Shown here piece by piece: positions 33,296 to 35,844 of a stretch of 35,844 bases of DNA. Each line of letters starts with the position of its first letter. Position 1 is the stretch's first letter. Source of the DNA: Clostridia bacterium (GTDB lineage: Bacteria > Bacillota > Clostridia > Christensenellales > Aristaeellaceae); NCBI GenBank assembly GCA_017395685.1, contig JAFQOD010000027.1, positions 1 through 35,844 on the forward strand, given 5' to 3'. The translations under genes and the position numbers were made by a program. The notes below the pieces were generated by a model that saw only the letters and a program-made list of their open reading frames with translations, searched no databases and was not told the origin of the DNA.

Positions 33296-35683
33296 ATGCA
33301 ATACGGATATTTTGATGATGTAAAACGGGAATATGTGATTACAAATCCTAACACTCCCGCTCCTTGGGCCAATTATCTTGGTTCTCCGGATTACGGTGCT
33401 ATCATTACGGTCAATGCTGGCGGCTACAGCTTTGTAAAATCTGGTGCTGCAGGCCGCATTCTGCGCTATATTTTCAATCAGTTTGATGAACCTGGCCGCT
33501 ATATCTATCTGCGTGATGAAGAAAACGGGGATTTCTGGTCTGCTTCCTGGAAGCCTGTTGGAAAACCTCTGAATCAGTATAAATCCGAATGCCATCACGG
33601 TACATCCTATACAGAATTTGTAAGTAATTACGATGATATTGAAAGCCGTACGCTTTATTATGTTCCCATGGATGCTACTCACGAAGTATGGCGTCTGACC
33701 CTGAAGAATAAGGGAAATAAACCGCGTACGATCAGTGCTTTCGGTTATTGTGAATTCACCTGCGAAAGCTTCTATACGCAGGATCTGGTGAATATGCAGT
33801 ATACCCAGTTCATTACCCGCACTGATTTCAAGGAGGATTTTATTCTTCAGCACATCAATGAATATTGCCATGTGAATCAGGATGGAAGTAATGGCTCTGA
33901 GCGATTCTTCGGTGTTGCCGGTGCCCCTGTTGTCAGCTATACCGGTCAGCGTGAAGCGTTCCTTGGTCGTAATCGCTTCACCAATCCTCAGGCAGTTGAA
34001 GATGGAAAATGCGATAACAGCCTGAATTACAACAGCAATCCCTGCGGTGCCCTGCAGGTCAGCATTACTCTTCAGCCCGGTGAAAAGAAATCCATTGCTT
34101 TTATGCTGGGCCAGAAGAATGAATTCCAGGCCCGGGAAATCCTGGATCGTTACCAGGATGTGGATAGCACCGTTCAGGATGAATTGGAAAAGCTGATTTC
34201 CCATTGGCATGGGGAACTGGATCATCTTAAGATCAATACCCCCGATGCCCGGTTTAATTCCATGGTAAATACCTGGAATGCATTCCAGTGTTTTACTACC
34301 TTCGTTTGGAGCCGCGCAGCTTCGCTGATTTATTGCGGCGAACGCAATGGCTATGGCTATCGGGATACCGTGCAGGATATCCAGGGGATTATTCATCTTG
34401 ATCCCGAACTGGCGAAAAAACAGATAAGCTTTATGCTTTCTGCCCAGGTACATCACGGCGCCGGCCTGCCCTTGGTAAAATTTACCCATAATGCAGGCCA
34501 TGAGGATAAGCCGGAAGATGAAAGCTACGTCCGTGAAACCGGCCATCCCCATTATCGGGCAGACGATGCCATGTGGCTGTTCCCCACGGTATTTAAGTAT
34601 ATCGCAGAAACCGGCAATATCGGTTATCTGGATGAAGTAATTCCCTTCTCCGATTTTGATGAGGGCACCGTTCGTGAGCATCTGAAGCGTGCTATCAACT
34701 TTACCATGAATCATTTGGGTGTACACGGCATGCCTGCCGGTCTTCATGCGGACTGGAACGATTGCCTGCGCCTTGGCGCTACCGGTGAAAGTACCTTTGT
34801 GGCTTTCCAGTTCTATTATGCACTGCGGATTATGCAAATCTTCTGCAAGGATGAACCGGAATATGTGACTTATCTGAAGGAAATTGCAGATGAACTGCTC
34901 AAAACACTCAATGAATTTTGCTTTGAAGAGGATCGCTTTATCCGCGGCTTCACAGAAGCCGGCGCCATCATCGGCAGTAAGGAACATAATGAAGCGTCCA
35001 TGTGGCTCAATCCCCAGTCCTGGGCTGTTATCAGCGGTGCAGCTACCCCTGAACAGGCAGATATCATTCTGGATACGGCCAACAAACTGCTTAATACCCC
35101 CTATGGTATGCAGGTAATGTATCCGCCCTATCGCTATGAAGCTTTTGATGGCGCAAATATGCTGCTTTTCAATCCTGGCACAAAGGAGAATGGCGCCGTA
35201 TTCTGTCAGCCCCAGGGATGGATTATTCTGGCTGAAGCGCTCCGCGGGCATGGCAATCGTGCTTTCCAGTATTTTGCTGAATCCAGCCCTGCCTCTTTCA
35301 ATGATCAGGCTGATTTGCGTGTGATTGAACCTTATGTGCATGGACAGTTCATTGAGGGCAAGGATAGCCCCTTTGCAGGCCGCTCTCACGTCCATTGGCT
35401 GACCGGTACTGCTTCCACCGTAATGGTGGGCTGTGTAGAAGGTATCCTGGGCCTTCGTCCCACCCTGGATGGCATCGTGATCGCTCCTGCATTCCCTGCT
35501 GAATGGGATGGCTTCACCATGGAAAAAGTATTCCGTGGTAAGAAGCTGAATATTAGAGTGGATAATGTCGCACATAAAGAGGGCAATCCTGAAAAGTATA
35601 TTCTCAATGGAAAAGAACATCCCGCTGGTGTCATCCTTGAAAGCGAATTGCTGGATGAAAATCAGATCGTAGTTGTCATGTAA
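33296..35683 (+). CDS. GH94 glycoside phosphorylase (cellobiose/chitobiose phosphorylase group)
   Basis: A 795-residue cytoplasmic enzyme that would split a beta-linked disaccharide with phosphate to a sugar-1-phosphate and a free sugar, saving ATP. The N-terminus YGYFDDVKREYVITNPNTPAPWANYLG is typical of GH94. The general acid lies in HADWNDCL (Asp486-Asp489), and TGTASTVMVGCVEGILGLRP near the C-terminus is also conserved. From memory, NAGGYSF and the segment around PGRYIYLRDEENGDFW resemble chitobiose phosphorylase at least as much as cellobiose phosphorylase, so the substrate is left open. A strong AAGGAGGAGG precedes the ATG. There is no TTA, CTA or TCA codon in the whole gene, a sign of high expression. 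It is a single-gene unit, and no terminator is visible before the IS end. Confidence 0.9.
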   Translation: MQYGYFDDVKREYVITNPNTPAPWANYLGSPDYGAIITVNAGGYSFVKSGAAGRILRYIFNQFDEPGRYIYLRDEENGDFWSASWKPVGKPLNQYKSECHHGTSYTEFVSNYDDIESRTLYYVPMDATHEVWRLTLKNKGNKPRTISAFGYCEFTCESFYTQDLVNMQYTQFITRTDFKEDFILQHINEYCHVNQDGSNGSERFFGVAGAPVVSYTGQREAFLGRNRFTNPQAVEDGKCDNSLNYNSNPCGALQVSITLQPGEKKSIAFMLGQKNEFQAREILDRYQDVDSTVQDELEKLISHWHGELDHLKINTPDARFNSMVNTWNAFQCFTTFVWSRAASLIYCGERNGYGYRDTVQDIQGIIHLDPELAKKQISFMLSAQVHHGAGLPLVKFTHNAGHEDKPEDESYVRETGHPHYRADDAMWLFPTVFKYIAETGNIGYLDEVIPFSDFDEGTVREHLKRAINFTMNHLGVHGMPAGLHADWNDCLRLGATGESTFVAFQFYYALRIMQIFCKDEPEYVTYLKEIADELLKTLNEFCFEEDRFIRGFTEAGAIIGSKEHNEASMWLNPQSWAVISGAATPEQADIILDTANKLLNTPYGMQVMYPPYRYEAFDGANMLLFNPGTKENGAVFCQPQGWIILAEALRGHGNRAFQYFAESSPASFNDQADLRVIEPYVHGQFIEGKDSPFAGRSHVHWLTGTASTVMVGCVEGILGLRPTLDGIVIAPAFPAEWDGFTMEKVFRGKKLNIRVDNVAHKEGNPEKYILNGKEHPAGVILESELLDENQIVVVM

Positions 35684-35741
35684 AACAAAGTAAGCCCCGG
35701 CATTTGAACAGAACCAGTAAAAACGAACAATAGACAAAAAG

Positions 35742-35777
35742 CCCCCTGAAGTAGGATAATAGAACTACGTCAGGGGG
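35742..35777 (+). promoter_or_regulatory. Hairpin sequestering the transposase ribosome-binding site
   Basis: CCCCCTG (35742-35748) pairs with CAGGGGG (35771-35777), and GTAG (35751-35754) pairs with CTAC (35765-35768) around a ten-base loop. The 3' arm is the ribosome site for the ATG at 35785. Compared with the left-edge hairpin, the third pair has changed on both sides (T-A to C-G), which keeps the stem. Confidence 0.72.
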
Positions 35778-35784
35778 TAACTTT

Positions 35785-35844
35785 ATGGAGAAACGAAAAT
35801 GGACAGATATCTCAAAGTATAGCGAAGTTATAGAGCAGTTGCGC
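35785..35844 (+). CDS. IS3-family OrfA-like transposase, N-terminal fragment
   Basis: Twenty codons are visible (MEKRKWTDISKYSEVIEQLR) before the window ends. KRKWTDIS followed by a charged helix is the style of IS3-family OrfA proteins that begin with a helix-turn-helix. GGGGG lies in the hairpin arm upstream. The family call is provisional because of the length. Confidence 0.55.
   Translation, partial: MEKRKWTDISKYSEVIEQLR

Larger units (their letters stand above)
35717..35844 (+). mobile_element. 5' end of a second IS3-like insertion sequence, truncated by the window edge
   Basis: From about 35717 (boundary approximate) the sequence resembles the left-edge element read on the other strand: AACAATAGA, an A-run, a hairpin with GTAG/CTAC, then a short ORF. 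The two differ in many bases and in the protein start, so they are relatives and not copies of one element. It begins about 35 bases after the GH94 stop and points out of the window. Confidence 0.6.

Noticed and set aside
33272-35737. 821-codon open frame antisense to the GH94 gene
   Set aside because: It is in codon register with GH94 and open only because that gene avoids TTA, CTA and TCA. The translation resembles no family and has no ribosome site.
1-35844. A 35-kb composite transposon bounded by the two IS ends
   Set aside because: The elements differ in sequence, the cargo includes essential chromosomal genes, and only the 5' ends are seen.

Overview
The window looks like a chromosomal segment of an anaerobic Bacillota, most likely a gut or rumen Clostridia. 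The evidence is ScpA/ScpB, NrdR, a YlmC/YmxH-type PRC-barrel protein, a Pol I whose proofreading domain is degenerate, strong AGGAGG ribosome sites, TTGACA-17-TATAAT promoters, and a GH3 enzyme with the inverted domain order known from Ruminococcus and Butyrivibrio. No rRNA, tRNA, CRISPR array or prophage was seen. Both edges run into the 5' ends of two different IS3-like elements that point outward, which suggests that the sequence stops where an assembly broke at repeats.

Layout. (1) 172-7636: a divergent sialic-acid locus. The minus-strand arm is a solute-binding protein, two permeases and NanA. The plus-strand arm is a GntR/FCD regulator, NanE, NanK and a YhcH/NanQ-like protein. (2) 7693-19069: a divergent beta-glucan locus. 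The minus arm is a secreted GH5, a LacI regulator and a permuted GH3. The plus arm is GH30, an ABC permease with a very large N-terminal extension, a second permease and a binding protein. Two AAAACGTTTT palindromes lie in the shared promoter region. (3) 19193-24888: housekeeping genes (punA, deoB, scpB, scpA, an M50 protease, nrdR) and a lone DeoR-type regulator. (4) 24999-30732: ylmC-like, an orphan family-5 binding protein, a lytic transglycosylase, coaE and polA on the minus strand. (5) 30894-35683: a PD-(D/E)XK nuclease fused to an SNF2 helicase, then a GH94 phosphorylase.

How it works together. Both importers lack an ATPase gene, so they probably share one encoded elsewhere. Sialic acid would be imported, split by NanA, phosphorylated by NanK and epimerised by NanE to GlcNAc-6-P; nagA and nagB are not here. 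In the glucan locus the secreted GH5 would cut polymer outside, the ABC system would import oligosaccharides, and GH30 and GH3 (no signal peptides) would finish them inside.

The least conventional elements are the nuclease-SNF2 fusion, the permease with six extra membrane segments and an extracellular coiled coil, and the covarying RBS-sequestering hairpins at the two IS ends.
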